From CADEDV01 sp048498035 (GTDB lineage Bacteria; Bacteroidota; Bacteroidia; Chitinophagales; Chitinophagaceae), in assembly GCA_048498035.1 (NCBI GenBank), contig JBEHYT010000003.1:182255-246254 (forward strand): a DNA stretch of 64,000 bases. Reading direction: 5' to 3'. Below the pieces are notes generated by a model. It did not search any database. It was not told the DNA's origin and saw only the letters and a list, made by a program, of their open reading frames with translations. This document shows, in pieces, positions 1 to 8,677 of the stretch; within the stretch, counting starts at the first letter, position 1, and every line of letters begins with the position of its first letter. The translations under genes were made by a program, and so were the position numbers.

Positions 1-321
1 TTCAATGGCGATATTCACAACGTTGGCTGTGCCATCCACATTTACCTGGTACATTTCTTTTCTTCCCTTTTTAACAAAGGAAACAACTGCGGCAGCATGG
101 ATCACGGCATCCACACCCTCCATGGCATCTTCCAGTGAAATTACATCCAGCACATCCCCAGGTATCCACTCCACTTGGTTAAGAATGGAATCATCTATCC
201 AGAACGGTTTTTTGCCCGACCGCTGAATGGCGCGCACGCGGTAATTTTTGCTGATCAGTTCACGAATGATATACGATCCCAAAAATCCCGACCCGCCGGT
301 AACTAAAATTGTTGAAGCCAA
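1..321 (-). CDS. NAD(P)-dependent epimerase/dehydratase, N-terminal part (runs off window)
   Basis: The minus strand encodes 107 residues that continue past the window edge. The N-terminus carries the Rossmann signature TGGSGFLGS of extended short-chain dehydrogenases, followed by a DxxD stretch and HAAAVVSF, typical of the NAD-dependent epimerase/dehydratase family (sugar-nucleotide epimerases, dihydroflavonol reductase-like enzymes). The start is unusual: an in-frame stop lies a few codons upstream of the first beta strand, and no ATG is available. TTG at 321 is therefore the most plausible initiator, giving a protein beginning M-A-S-T-I-L-V-T-G-G. The substrate cannot be told from this part. 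It lies upstream of, and in the same direction as, nothing else in the window; the next gene, at 366-1211, is read on the same strand and may be cotranscribed into it. Confidence 0.75.
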   Translation of the reverse strand, partial: MASTILVTGGSGFLGSYIIRELISKNYRVRAIQRSGKKPFWIDDSILNQVEWIPGDVLDVISLEDAMEGVDAVIHAAAVVSFVKKGRKEMYQVNVDGTANVVNIAIE

Positions 322-365
322 ACTGGATGTTTATAAGACTGCGAATATAAATCTTGTTGACGGCA

Positions 366-1211
366 CTATTGGTAATCGTAGTAACCCTGGCCACTCTTTT
401 TACCCAATTTACCGGCGCTTACGAGTTCTTTCTGCAGCGAGGAAGGCTGTAGGCGAAGCGGTGATCCCATCTGCTCATACACAGAACAGCTAACGGCATA
501 GTTCACATCATTGCCAATCAAATCCATCAGGTGAAAAGGACCCATTTTAAAGCCCGCTGATTCCAGGAGCCGGTCAATCTGTGTCAGGTTAACGCCTTCT
601 TCTGCCAGTCGCAGACTTTCAATGTAAAACGGCCGCGCCACGCGGTTTACGATAAATCCCGGAGCATCCTTACAGACCACGGGAATTTTCTGCAATTGTT
701 TTACAAACGAAAGCGCGGCAGTAATAACGTCAGTATCAGTACCCGGGAGTGCAACAATTTCCACCAGTTTCATCAGCGGTGCAGGATTAAAAAAATGCAG
801 GCCGATAAACCGGCCGGGATGGGGCAGTTCCTTTGCAAGTGCTGCAATGGAAAGCGATGATGTATTACTGGCGAATATGGCAGCACTATCATTGATGTTA
901 GACAATTGTAAAAATAATGATCGCTTTATTTCAGGCTTTTCTACAATTGCTTCAATGACCAGGTCAGCCTTGCAGTCGTCAACATTACCGGAAAATGAAA
1001 TCCGCTCCTGGATTGTTTTATCCATACCATTGGCAAGCTTTCCTTTTTCCACCAGCCTTGCCAGGTTTTTTGCGATGGCCATCCTCGCTTTTTCCAGTAC
1101 GGCAGCATTTACATCAAAAAGAATAGTTTTAAATCCATAGGTAGCTGCCACCTGGGCAATGCCACTGCCCATGGTTCCGGCGCCACATACTGCGATACGT
1201 TGAATACTCAT
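366..1211 (-). CDS. hbd: 3-hydroxybutyryl-CoA / 3-hydroxyacyl-CoA dehydrogenase
   Basis: 281 residues, the usual length for the stand-alone enzyme that oxidises L-3-hydroxyacyl-CoA to 3-oxoacyl-CoA with NAD in fatty-acid or butanoate metabolism. The N-terminal Rossmann fold has GAGTMG at residues 10-15. The catalytic region is visible as SNTSS (115-119), the His of GLHFFNP (139) with the partner Glu around 151, and the GNDVN segment in the C-terminal helical domain. The protein ends with the family-typical GQGYYDY. The ATG at 1211 is well placed before the first beta strand. The epimerase gene lies about 45 bases downstream on the same strand, so the two could share a transcript. A role specifically in phenylacetate breakdown (PaaH) cannot be excluded. 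Confidence 0.92.
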   Translation of the reverse strand: MSIQRIAVCGAGTMGSGIAQVAATYGFKTILFDVNAAVLEKARMAIAKNLARLVEKGKLANGMDKTIQERISFSGNVDDCKADLVIEAIVEKPEIKRSLFLQLSNINDSAAIFASNTSSLSIAALAKELPHPGRFIGLHFFNPAPLMKLVEIVALPGTDTDVITAALSFVKQLQKIPVVCKDAPGFIVNRVARPFYIESLRLAEEGVNLTQIDRLLESAGFKMGPFHLMDLIGNDVNYAVSCSVYEQMGSPLRLQPSSLQKELVSAGKLGKKSGQGYYDYQ

Positions 1212-1455
1212 GCCCTAAAAGTAGCAAGTAACGGCCAATGTGCCGACCGGTTTTGGAATTGAAACGCAGGCGGCGGCGAATTTTTTACCATTGGCCAGGC
1301 CTGCCGGCTTTTACATTACTCATTGGCATTCAATTCTCCTGAAAAGCGACCGGCGTAAGTCAGATGATAAATAACCAGGTCATAATGTTAAATGTGTCAA
1401 ATTTTTGTACCTTATCGTGCTTGTCAATTTTCCATACACTAAAACCACACACATT

Positions 1456-1857
1456 ATGGACAAAAAAGTTGTTACGATCGTAGGGGCTGTCCTGCTGATC
1501 ATTTGTTTCTTTCTCCCGTACATGTCTGTATTTACATTCAATGTAAGCGGATATGATATCGTGTTCGGGAATACCGGCGGCGAGAAGAGTTGGGAAACCT
1601 ATCTCTTCCTGCTGATCCCATTTTCCGGGCTCATGTTGTTGCTCGGTGCGCTCAACAACGGCAAATACATTCTCGGCCGTGCCTTATTTTGCTGGCTTCC
1701 ACTCCTTACGATCATTTTTATGATTATTCGTGTTAAAATGCAGGCCGAAGGGGCGCCATTCATGGATTCACTGAAAATTTGGGGGTATGGATTCTGGCTT
1801 TCCCTGGTTATTTCTTTGGTTTTAATTTTTTACAATCCCAAGCCCAAAACGGCTTAA
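1456..1857 (+). CDS. Small integral membrane protein, unknown function
   Basis: 133 residues if translation starts at the ATG at 1456, which gives MDKKVVTIVG and places the first membrane helix right after two lysines. An upstream TTG at 1405 would add a poorly conserved leader. Four hydrophobic segments are visible, at roughly residues 6-24, 46-63, 68-88 and 105-125, with few charged residues between them. No enzymatic motif is recognisable. It stands alone between divergent neighbours, with about 240 bases upstream, and ends at a strong hairpin terminator at 1870-1902 that it shares with the convergent pheS. I do not recognise the family. Confidence 0.7.
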   Translation: MDKKVVTIVGAVLLIICFFLPYMSVFTFNVSGYDIVFGNTGGEKSWETYLFLLIPFSGLMLLLGALNNGKYILGRALFCWLPLLTIIFMIIRVKMQAEGAPFMDSLKIWGYGFWLSLVISLVLIFYNPKPKTA

Positions 1858-1869
1858 GAGTTCAATGCA

Positions 1870-1902
1870 AAAAAAAATGCCCCGGTTTTCGGGGCATTTT
1901 TA
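1870..1902. terminator. Bidirectional intrinsic terminator
   Basis: The hairpin AATGCCCCG / CGGGGCATT closes a GTTTT-type loop and is flanked by an A-run on the left and a T-run on the right. It can stop transcription of the membrane-protein gene ending at 1857 (plus strand) and of pheS ending at 1918 (minus strand). Confidence 0.9.
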
Positions 1903-1917
1903 ATTATACTGTTTTTG

Positions 1918-2946
1918 TCAGGTTGCACTTGCAAATTGCTGCAAAAAGCGAACGTCATTCTCACTAAACAAACGGATATCGTTCACATCATATTTTAGCA
2001 GCGCGGGCCGTTCAATACCCATTCCAAATGCAAATCCCGTGTATTTGTTGGGATCGATATTACAATTCTGCAACACATTGGGATGCACCATCCCGCAGCC
2101 CAGTATCTCCACCCATCCCGTTTTCTTACAAATGTTACAGCCTTCACCGCCACAGATAAAACAACTTACATCCATCTCTGCGCTGGGTTCTGTAAACGGA
2201 AAATAGGAGGGCCGGAAACGAACCTTCACGTCTTTACCATACATTTCCTTCACAAAAAAATACAGCGTTTGCTTCAGGTCGGCAAACGAAACATTCTCAT
2301 CAATATAAAGGCCTTCCACCTGGTGAAAAAAGCAATGGCTCCGGGCGCTGATTGTTTCATTGCGATATACGCGTCCTGGCATCAGCATCCGGATCGGTAA
2401 TTTGCCTTTTTCCATTTCACGGATCTGAACACTACTGGTATGTGTTCGCAATACCCAGTCCGGATTTTGCTGAATGTAAAACGTATCCTGCATATCCCGC
2501 GCCGGGTGATGCTCTGGTAAATTAAGGGCGCCAAAGTTGTGCCAGTCGTCCTCAATCTCCGGGCCTTCCGCCACTGCAAATCCAAGACGCTGGAAAATGG
2601 AAACAATGCGGTTGCGCATCAGGGTAATAGGATGGCGGGAACCCAGCGGTAGTGCATCTCCCGGCAAGGTTAGATCAATAGAGGTTTTTGACTCCCCACT
2701 CCCGGAAATGCTGCCCTTCAACAATTCAAATTTTTCTTCCGCAAACAGCTTAAAGGCATTTAATACCTGGCCCGCCTCTTTCTTCTGCTCAGCCGGCACC
2801 GCCTTCATCTCACTCATGATTGTTTTTACAATCCCCTTTGTACCCAGGAATTTGATGCGGAATTCCTCCACCCCTTTCTCATCCGTAGCCTGGAAAGAAT
2901 CAATTTCCTGCTTGTACTGCTCAATCTGTTTCAGCAATTGTTCCAT
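1918..2946 (-). CDS. pheS: Phenylalanyl-tRNA synthetase alpha subunit
   Basis: 342 residues. The catalytic subunit of the alpha2-beta2 synthetase that charges tRNA-Phe in the cytoplasm. An N-terminal coiled-coil arm (residues 1-85) containing FLGTKG is followed by the class II core: HPITLMRN, the motif 2 region around FHQVEGL, Cys-rich insert CFICGGEGCNIC (seen in several bacterial PheS proteins), and motif 3 GFAFGMGIERPALL near the C-terminus. The ATG at 2946 gives MEQLLKQ; a TTG three codons earlier is possible but unnecessary. pheT is not adjacent, as is common in this phylum. The gene converges on the small membrane protein and is divergent from the arginase-like gene at 3015. Confidence 0.96.
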   Translation of the reverse strand: MEQLLKQIEQYKQEIDSFQATDEKGVEEFRIKFLGTKGIVKTIMSEMKAVPAEQKKEAGQVLNAFKLFAEEKFELLKGSISGSGESKTSIDLTLPGDALPLGSRHPITLMRNRIVSIFQRLGFAVAEGPEIEDDWHNFGALNLPEHHPARDMQDTFYIQQNPDWVLRTHTSSVQIREMEKGKLPIRMLMPGRVYRNETISARSHCFFHQVEGLYIDENVSFADLKQTLYFFVKEMYGKDVKVRFRPSYFPFTEPSAEMDVSCFICGGEGCNICKKTGWVEILGCGMVHPNVLQNCNIDPNKYTGFAFGMGIERPALLKYDVNDIRLFSENDVRFLQQFASAT

Positions 2947-3014
2947 AGCCGCCAAAGATACGAAATGCCCGCCAACGGCCCGGCCATTCTGCAGTTTGCA
3001 TTATCTTGCAGGCC

Positions 3015-4151
3015 ATGTCAGACCATCTACATATTGCCGACTTCCTGCAGCCTGTAAATATCCATGAATTGTCGAATGACGAGGGGTATAAAGAAGGGCA
3101 GATAGGGAAAATGATCGAGGTGTATGACGAGTCGTTTCCCGACCTGGATGAGGCACAATTGGTACTGGTAGGCTGCGGTGAACAACGCGGCAGCGGACTG
3201 ATTCATGGTCAAAGTAAGGCTGCCGATATAATCCGCCGGCATTTTTACAGCCTGTTTTACTGGCACCCTGATATCCATATTGCAGATGTGGGCAATATCA
3301 AAACCGGCTCTCTTTTCACCGATTCTTATGCAGCGCTCAAAACAGTAGTAAAGGCCCTGGTGGAAGATGGAAAAACGGTCCTCATCCTCGGTGGATCACA
3401 TGATCTTACACTGGCTCAATACCAAGCATATGCGGATAATAAAAAACCCATCGAGGTAAGTTGTGTAGATGCGCTGATTGATATTAACCTCGAGTCCCCC
3501 TTCCGTCATGAAAACTTCCTGATGGAAATGCTGACCGGCGATCCCAATTATACCCGCCACTATAATCATATCGGCTTCCAAAGCTATTATGTACATCCGC
3601 GGATGCTGGAAACCATGGACAAACTCCGGTTCGACTGCTACCGCGTGGGACATGTAAAGGAAAGCATCGATGAAATGGAACCTGTGATCCGCAACAGTCA
3701 TCTCCTGTCTTTCGACATTACCGCTATCGCCAATGCCTATGCGCCGGCCAATACCATTTCACCCAATGGATTTAACGGGGAAGAAGCCTGTGTGCTGATG
3801 CGCTATGCAGGCATGAGCCCCAATTGCAATACGATTGGTATTTATGGTTACCGGGTAGAACAGGACCGCGATGAATTAACGGCAAAACAGATCAGCCACA
3901 TGTTGTGGTACCTGCTGGACGGCCGCAGTCGCGGCCGCCGTGAAGCCCAACTGGACGAACGCGATTCCTTTAATGAATACCACATGGCATTTGCCGAAGT
4001 GGAAACGGTTTTTCTTCAAAGCAAAAAAACCGGCCGCTGGTGGATGCAACTGCCGGATAAAAGTTATATCGCCTGCAGCTATAAAGATTATTTATTAGCC
4101 AGCAGCAACGAGATACCCGAACGGTGGCTCCGGGCACAGGAAAGAAGTTAA
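3015..4151 (+). CDS. Arginase/formimidoylglutamase superfamily protein with altered metal site
   Basis: 378 residues from the ATG at 3015 (an upstream TTG at 3006 is the alternative). The fold is recognisable from three regions that hold the Mn ligands in arginase and agmatinase: ILGGSHDL (canonical GGDHS), VDALIDIN (canonical DAHxD) and SFDITAIANAYAP (canonical SxDxDxxDP). Each is present but changed: the first His is kept, whereas the DAHxD histidine is Leu and the second Asp of the last motif is Thr. Hydrolase activity on a guanidino substrate is therefore doubtful. It may be the divergent Bacteroidota branch often labelled formimidoylglutamase. No hut genes lie nearby. It is divergent from pheS, with 68 bases between the two starts. 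Confidence 0.8.
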   Translation: MSDHLHIADFLQPVNIHELSNDEGYKEGQIGKMIEVYDESFPDLDEAQLVLVGCGEQRGSGLIHGQSKAADIIRRHFYSLFYWHPDIHIADVGNIKTGSLFTDSYAALKTVVKALVEDGKTVLILGGSHDLTLAQYQAYADNKKPIEVSCVDALIDINLESPFRHENFLMEMLTGDPNYTRHYNHIGFQSYYVHPRMLETMDKLRFDCYRVGHVKESIDEMEPVIRNSHLLSFDITAIANAYAPANTISPNGFNGEEACVLMRYAGMSPNCNTIGIYGYRVEQDRDELTAKQISHMLWYLLDGRSRGRREAQLDERDSFNEYHMAFAEVETVFLQSKKTGRWWMQLPDKSYIACSYKDYLLASSNEIPERWLRAQERS

Positions 4152-4183
4152 TTACAGCGAAAGCGAACACTTAATAACGAACA

Positions 4184-4218
4184 GCGAAGCGTTTGCCGCC
4201 GGCAGACGCCAGCTTCGC
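4184..4218. repeat. Long imperfect intergenic hairpin
   Basis: GCGAAGC pairs with GCTTCGC as the outer stem and GTTTGCC with GGCAGAC as the inner stem (one G-T pair), with a GCC loop and a four-base bulge GCCA. No T-run follows, so it is not a classical terminator. It fills most of the space between the arginase-like gene and the oxidoreductase at 4236. Confidence 0.5.
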
Positions 4219-4235
4219 ATTAATTTTAGCGAGAT

Positions 4236-5285
4236 ATGGTTATCAAAACTGGCATTTGTTCCTACGGCATGAGCGGAAAGCTATTTCATGCCCCGTTTAT
4301 TGAAGCCCATCCGGGTTTCGAACTATCCGCCATCGTGGAACGCCACAACGAGGATTCGCGCCAGCGCTATCCCAACAGCAAATTATACAGGTCAGTAGAA
4401 GAACTTTGCGCAGACAATACCCTCGATCTCATTATCGTAAATACGCCCACCCACCTCCATTACCAACAGGTAAAAATGGCGCTTGAAGCCGGGAAACATG
4501 TGCTGGTAGAAAAACCATTTACCACTACGGTAAAGGAAGCTGAAGAATTGACCGCGCTCGCCGAAGCAAAGCAACTGAAACTTACCATCTATCAAAACCG
4601 CCGGTATGATGGTGATTTCCGCGCCGTGAAAAAGGTTGTCGATCATCAATGGCTGGGTGAACTGCGGGAAGCAGAAATTCGCTATGATCGCTACCGTCCT
4701 GCCTTCGGTGGCAAACAACATAAAGAAGGTGATTTGCCAGGCGCCGGAATCATTTATGATCTTAGTCCACACCTGGTAGACCAGGCCTTGCAACTTTTTG
4801 GCTGGCCCACTGCATTATTTGCTGATGTGTGGAAAATGCGCAACGATGTGCAGGCAAAAGATTATTTCGAAATTCTTTTTTACTATCCCGCGTTGCGTGT
4901 TCGGCTGAAAGCCACCTGCATCTGCCGCATACCCGGCATGGGCTACCAGTTGCATGGAATGAAAGGCAGCTTTCTGCAGCAACGATCCGATCTGCAGGAA
5001 CAAGCCCTGCTGGACGGCATAAAACCATCACTGCAAAGCTGGTGCCCCGGCCCAGCCGGGCCAGATGGATGGATCCATACCGAAGCAAACGGCAAAGAAT
5101 GGAAAGAAAACTTCACATCAGAGCCGGGAAATTACATGGGACTGTTCGACGACCTTTATCACTACCTTGCCGGTGATGGAACAAACCCGGTGCCAGCAGA
5201 AGCCGGCATCCGTACCGTCCGGATTATCGAAGCTGCACTTGAAAGCGCAGCGCTGGGCCAGGTTGTACAACTGGAACCGCGATAA
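4236..5285 (+). CDS. Gfo/Idh/MocA family NAD(P)-dependent oxidoreductase
   Basis: 349 residues, cytoplasmic. The N-terminal Rossmann domain begins GICSYGMSGKLFH, a degenerate GxGxxG typical of the ketoreductase-like Gfo/Idh branch. It continues to the hallmark EKP at residues 92-94, which carries the conserved Lys. The C-terminal alpha/beta domain contains DLSPHLVDQAL, where His is the usual catalytic or substrate-binding residue. Members oxidise or reduce sugars, inositols and related polyols; the substrate is not predictable. A promoter-like TAATTTTAG lies at about 4220-4228, just before the ATG. The next gene, dacB, follows 29 bases downstream and may be cotranscribed. Confidence 0.9.
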   Translation: MVIKTGICSYGMSGKLFHAPFIEAHPGFELSAIVERHNEDSRQRYPNSKLYRSVEELCADNTLDLIIVNTPTHLHYQQVKMALEAGKHVLVEKPFTTTVKEAEELTALAEAKQLKLTIYQNRRYDGDFRAVKKVVDHQWLGELREAEIRYDRYRPAFGGKQHKEGDLPGAGIIYDLSPHLVDQALQLFGWPTALFADVWKMRNDVQAKDYFEILFYYPALRVRLKATCICRIPGMGYQLHGMKGSFLQQRSDLQEQALLDGIKPSLQSWCPGPAGPDGWIHTEANGKEWKENFTSEPGNYMGLFDDLYHYLAGDGTNPVPAEAGIRTVRIIEAALESAALGQVVQLEPR

Positions 5286-5314
5286 ATCCGTTCCAATCAG
5301 TTTAATTCCTAACC

Positions 5315-6640
5315 ATGAAGCACGTTCGTATTCTCCTGTCAATTATTGTTCTGGCTGCGTTTGCATCCTGTTCTCCCAACCGGCAACTGGCAAAATCTGC
5401 AAGGCAAACGCTGGCAACACCTGTACTTTCAACTGCACATGTAGGCATCAGCATTTTTGAACCCGCTACCGGTAAATATTGGTTTACCTACCAGGGCGAC
5501 CATTATTTTATGCCGGCCAGTAACACAAAAATTCCTACCTGCTATGCAGCAATGAAATACCTGGGCGACAGTATCACCGGCGCAAAATATTTTGTAGAGA
5601 ACGATGAATTGACAATAATTGGAACAGGAGATCCTGGTTTTCTTCATCCCGATTTTAAAAATCAACCAGTCTATGATTTTTTGAAAAATGCGCCCTATTC
5701 CAAAATAACATTGGTTGAACAAGGCACGCCCAATCAAACCACAACAATCAAACCCTACGGCCGCGGCTGGACCTGGAGCGACTGGAATGAAGACTATATG
5801 CCCGAACGTAGTTTTTTCCCGATCTATGGAAATGTTGCACGGCTTTCCTTACGCAACGGAAAGGTATCCATTACTCCGTCTGCCCTTGCAAATAAACTGC
5901 TGCAACCTACTGCCGTTCAGAAAGGCTTTTATGCGGAACGCAGCCAGTGGTCTAATCAAATTTTTATTACTGAAGGCGGCAACCGTAACCAGGAGGTACC
6001 CATTTATTTTGGTAGCGCCTCCGGCGATATTGATTATACAGACTCGCTGCTTGCCGATACATTGCATCGTAAGATCTATTTTGCCAAAGCAGCTTATCCT
6101 CCCGGTAAATCATTTACCAGAATACACTCGGAACCTACAGATTCCCTGCTGCATAACATGATGCACCGCAGCGACAATTTTTTTGCAGAGCAAACACTGC
6201 TTATGCTGAGTGATGCACTCCTGGGTTATATGAACGACCGGAAGATTATTGACACACTCCTGAAAACAGATTACAGGGATCTGCCACAACCGCCAAGCTG
6301 GGTGGATGGAAGCGGGCTCAGCAGGTACAATCTTTTTTCTCCCAACGACTTTGTATATATCCTTTCACGGATGAAGACCGATTTCGGCATGGACCGCATC
6401 AAGGGGATCTTTGCGACCGGCGGAACGGGCACCATCAGCAGTTATTACCAGTCTGATGCCGGTTTTATTTATGCAAAAACGGGAACGCTCTCAGGTGTAG
6501 TGTCACTTAGCGGTTTCCTGGAAACAAAAAAACATCACCAGCTGGTATTTTCATTTCTTGTCAATAATCACAATGGATCTGCTACCGATGTACGCCGTGT
6601 AGTGGAAAAATTTGTGAAGATGGTACGGGAAAAATATTGA
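5315..6640 (+). CDS. dacB: D-alanyl-D-alanine carboxypeptidase/endopeptidase, PBP4 (S13) family, lipoprotein
   Basis: 441 residues. The start MKHVRILLSI leads into a lipoprotein signal with FASC and the lipidated Cys at 19, so it is anchored in the periplasmic face of the envelope. The three penicillin-binding-protein motifs are all present: SxxK as SNTK (69-72), SxN as SDN (286-288) and KTG (388-390). Between the first two lies the large insertion characteristic of peptidase family S13. It removes the terminal D-Ala or cleaves cross-links in peptidoglycan. It follows the oxidoreductase and converges on mutL with a single-base gap. Beta-lactamase class A is excluded by the S13 insertion. Confidence 0.93.
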   Translation: MKHVRILLSIIVLAAFASCSPNRQLAKSARQTLATPVLSTAHVGISIFEPATGKYWFTYQGDHYFMPASNTKIPTCYAAMKYLGDSITGAKYFVENDELTIIGTGDPGFLHPDFKNQPVYDFLKNAPYSKITLVEQGTPNQTTTIKPYGRGWTWSDWNEDYMPERSFFPIYGNVARLSLRNGKVSITPSALANKLLQPTAVQKGFYAERSQWSNQIFITEGGNRNQEVPIYFGSASGDIDYTDSLLADTLHRKIYFAKAAYPPGKSFTRIHSEPTDSLLHNMMHRSDNFFAEQTLLMLSDALLGYMNDRKIIDTLLKTDYRDLPQPPSWVDGSGLSRYNLFSPNDFVYILSRMKTDFGMDRIKGIFATGGTGTISSYYQSDAGFIYAKTGTLSGVVSLSGFLETKKHHQLVFSFLVNNHNGSATDVRRVVEKFVKMVREKY

Positions 6641-6641
6641 T

Positions 6642-8456
6642 CTATCCCTTAAAAAGTTTTTCCAATTCCGCCTGTTTGAACTCGAGATAAATGGGTTTGC
6701 CATCCGCCGTAAAAGACGGCTGCTCACAGGCAAACAGGGACCTGATCAATTCATTCTTTTCACGATCGGTAAGTCGCGTTCCTGTTTTGACCGACTGCTG
6801 GCGTGCCAGTGAACGGATCAATTTCTCTCTCCTGGAAAATTTAACATCGGGACTAAAATGCTTGTATTGTTCCAGCAGGATGTCGATGATGTGTTTATCA
6901 TGACCAGGTTCAACATCTGCAGGCGTTCCCTGGATTACAAATGTATTTTTTCCAAACGGTTCTATCTGGTAACCCAATTGATGCAGATCCGGTATTATCT
7001 CTTCCAGCAATACAGCATCTGCAGGAACCAGCTCCAGGGTAGAAGGAAAAAGACTTTGTTGTGAAGGAATTGGTTTACCATTACTTGCTTCCAGCAGGTT
7101 TTCATACAATACCCGCTCATGCGCCCATTGCTGGTTGACCAGCAAAAAACCCTGGCCGGATGGTACAATCAGGTAGGTGTTCAATACCTGTGCGATTTCT
7201 ATCTCATCCTGCTCCGTATGCAACTGTTCTGCGGCTGGTGCGGTTGTGTTGTCCATTGGCGCTGCAGAACTTTCCGCAGGTTCATAAAATTCACGCCAGT
7301 CTTTCAGTCCGCCTTTATCAATAAAATGAGCCTGGTTTTTTTGCGTAAAACCCTGGTAGAGCAAGCTGCTGGAGGCCGCGGATTGCCGTTCCTGGGTAAA
7401 AGGTTGCTGGATAGAGGGAAGTTGTTGAATGGAGGCGTCGAGATCAAAATCAAGCGTAGGCGTTACGCTGAATTGGGCAAGCGCATGTTTGATAGCTGCC
7501 TGTACAAAGGCATAAATTATCTTTTCATCCTCAAACTTGATTTCCTGTTTGGTAGGATGCACATTCACATCCACCTGCGCCGGGTCAAGATCAATAAACA
7601 GCACATACATGGGGAAGCTGTCGGCCGGTATCAACTCCTGGTAGGCGCTCATCACGGCATGATGTAGGTAAGGACTTTTTATGAAGCGGTTATTGACAAA
7701 AAAATACTGGTCGCCACGGGTTTTTTTGGCCGTTTCGGGTTTACCGGCAAAGCCGGAAATATTCATATAATTCGTTTCCTCCCGAACTGTTACCAGTTTT
7801 GCATTATAATTTGTTCCCAGCAATTGTATAATGCGTTGCTTCAGGCTGCCCGCTTCCAGGTGAAAAAGTTGCTGGCCATTATGCGTGAGCGAAAAGAAAA
7901 TGGCCGGAAACGACATGGCAACACGTGTAAACTCATCCACGATGTGACGCATTTCAGCCGCGTTGCTCTTTAAAAAGTTTCGCCGGGCCGGAACATTAAA
8001 AAAGAGATTTTTCATGGCAATGCTCGTGCCGGTAGGCGTTGCTACTGGTTCCAGTCGCATCACTTCGCTGTTCTCCACTTCAATATAGGTTCCAACTTCG
8101 TCTTCCGCACGCTTGGTCTTCAACTCTACCTGTGCTACCGCAGCAATGGAAGCCAGCGCTTCTCCACGGAATCCCATCGTGCGTATCTGGAACAGATCAT
8201 CAATATTCTTAATCTTGGAAGTAGCGTGTCGTTCAAAACACATGCGTGCATCCAGTTCACTCATCCCGCTGCCGTTGTCAATTACCTGCAACAGGGACTT
8301 GCCGGCATCTGCCAGGATCAACTGGATATGCGTAGCGCCTGCATCTACCGCATTTTCCAGCAATTCTTTTACAGCACTTGCCGGCCGCTGAATTACTTCA
8401 CCGGCTGCAATCTGGTTGGCAATATTATCGGGCAATAAAAGAATCTTATCCGGCAC
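6642..8456 (-). CDS. mutL: DNA mismatch repair protein MutL
   Basis: 604 residues from a GTG at 8456, the only start placed directly before the conserved PDKILLLPDNIANQIAAGEV; the longer reading frame to 8558 has no conserved sequence. The GHKL ATPase domain shows ELLENAVDAGA, DNGSG and GFRGEAL, followed by the transducer domain. A low-complexity linker covers about 340-430, then the C-terminal dimerisation domain. In that domain the metal-binding endonuclease motif DQHAxxE reads NQQWAHE (441-447), the ACxxA region reads ARQQS, and CPHGRP reads FTADGKP. All three endonuclease signatures are therefore lost, as in Escherichia coli MutL. It links MutS mismatch recognition to strand removal. It is divergent from the GH3 gene. 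Confidence 0.95.
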   Translation of the reverse strand: MPDKILLLPDNIANQIAAGEVIQRPASAVKELLENAVDAGATHIQLILADAGKSLLQVIDNGSGMSELDARMCFERHATSKIKNIDDLFQIRTMGFRGEALASIAAVAQVELKTKRAEDEVGTYIEVENSEVMRLEPVATPTGTSIAMKNLFFNVPARRNFLKSNAAEMRHIVDEFTRVAMSFPAIFFSLTHNGQQLFHLEAGSLKQRIIQLLGTNYNAKLVTVREETNYMNISGFAGKPETAKKTRGDQYFFVNNRFIKSPYLHHAVMSAYQELIPADSFPMYVLFIDLDPAQVDVNVHPTKQEIKFEDEKIIYAFVQAAIKHALAQFSVTPTLDFDLDASIQQLPSIQQPFTQERQSAASSSLLYQGFTQKNQAHFIDKGGLKDWREFYEPAESSAAPMDNTTAPAAEQLHTEQDEIEIAQVLNTYLIVPSGQGFLLVNQQWAHERVLYENLLEASNGKPIPSQQSLFPSTLELVPADAVLLEEIIPDLHQLGYQIEPFGKNTFVIQGTPADVEPGHDKHIIDILLEQYKHFSPDVKFSRREKLIRSLARQQSVKTGTRLTDREKNELIRSLFACEQPSFTADGKPIYLEFKQAELEKLFKG

Positions 8457-8518
8457 AACTACAAAAATTAATTTGCAAAGATACCGCAGATAAAGGAAAG
8501 CCGGTAAAAAACAGCAGG

Positions 8519-8533
8519 TTACAAGCGTTGTAA
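8519..8533. promoter_or_regulatory. Palindromic operator-like site between mutL and the GH3 gene
   Basis: TTACAAgcgTTGTAA is a perfect inverted repeat with six-base arms, in the 221-base divergent intergenic region. A second half site, GTTACAA, sits at about 8548. The same region holds three copies of TGCAGG (about 8593, 8603 and 8624). A regulator binding here could control either gene; no binding protein is identified. Confidence 0.35.
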
Positions 8534-8677
8534 ACCATTCAATTTGCGTTACAAACATGCAACCTTTTTACCTCTTTTCTCGTCCACGTTTTTGCAGGTA
8601 TTTGCAGGAAAACTAATCAGTTATGCAGGTTCACTGCACGCAAATATCAAGTAACTTGTGACCTTCAAAAATTGGTG

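Noticed and set aside
8457..8558. N-terminal extension of MutL
   Set aside because: No conservation; the hydrophobic residues there come from intergenic sequence. The GTG at 8456 is better placed.
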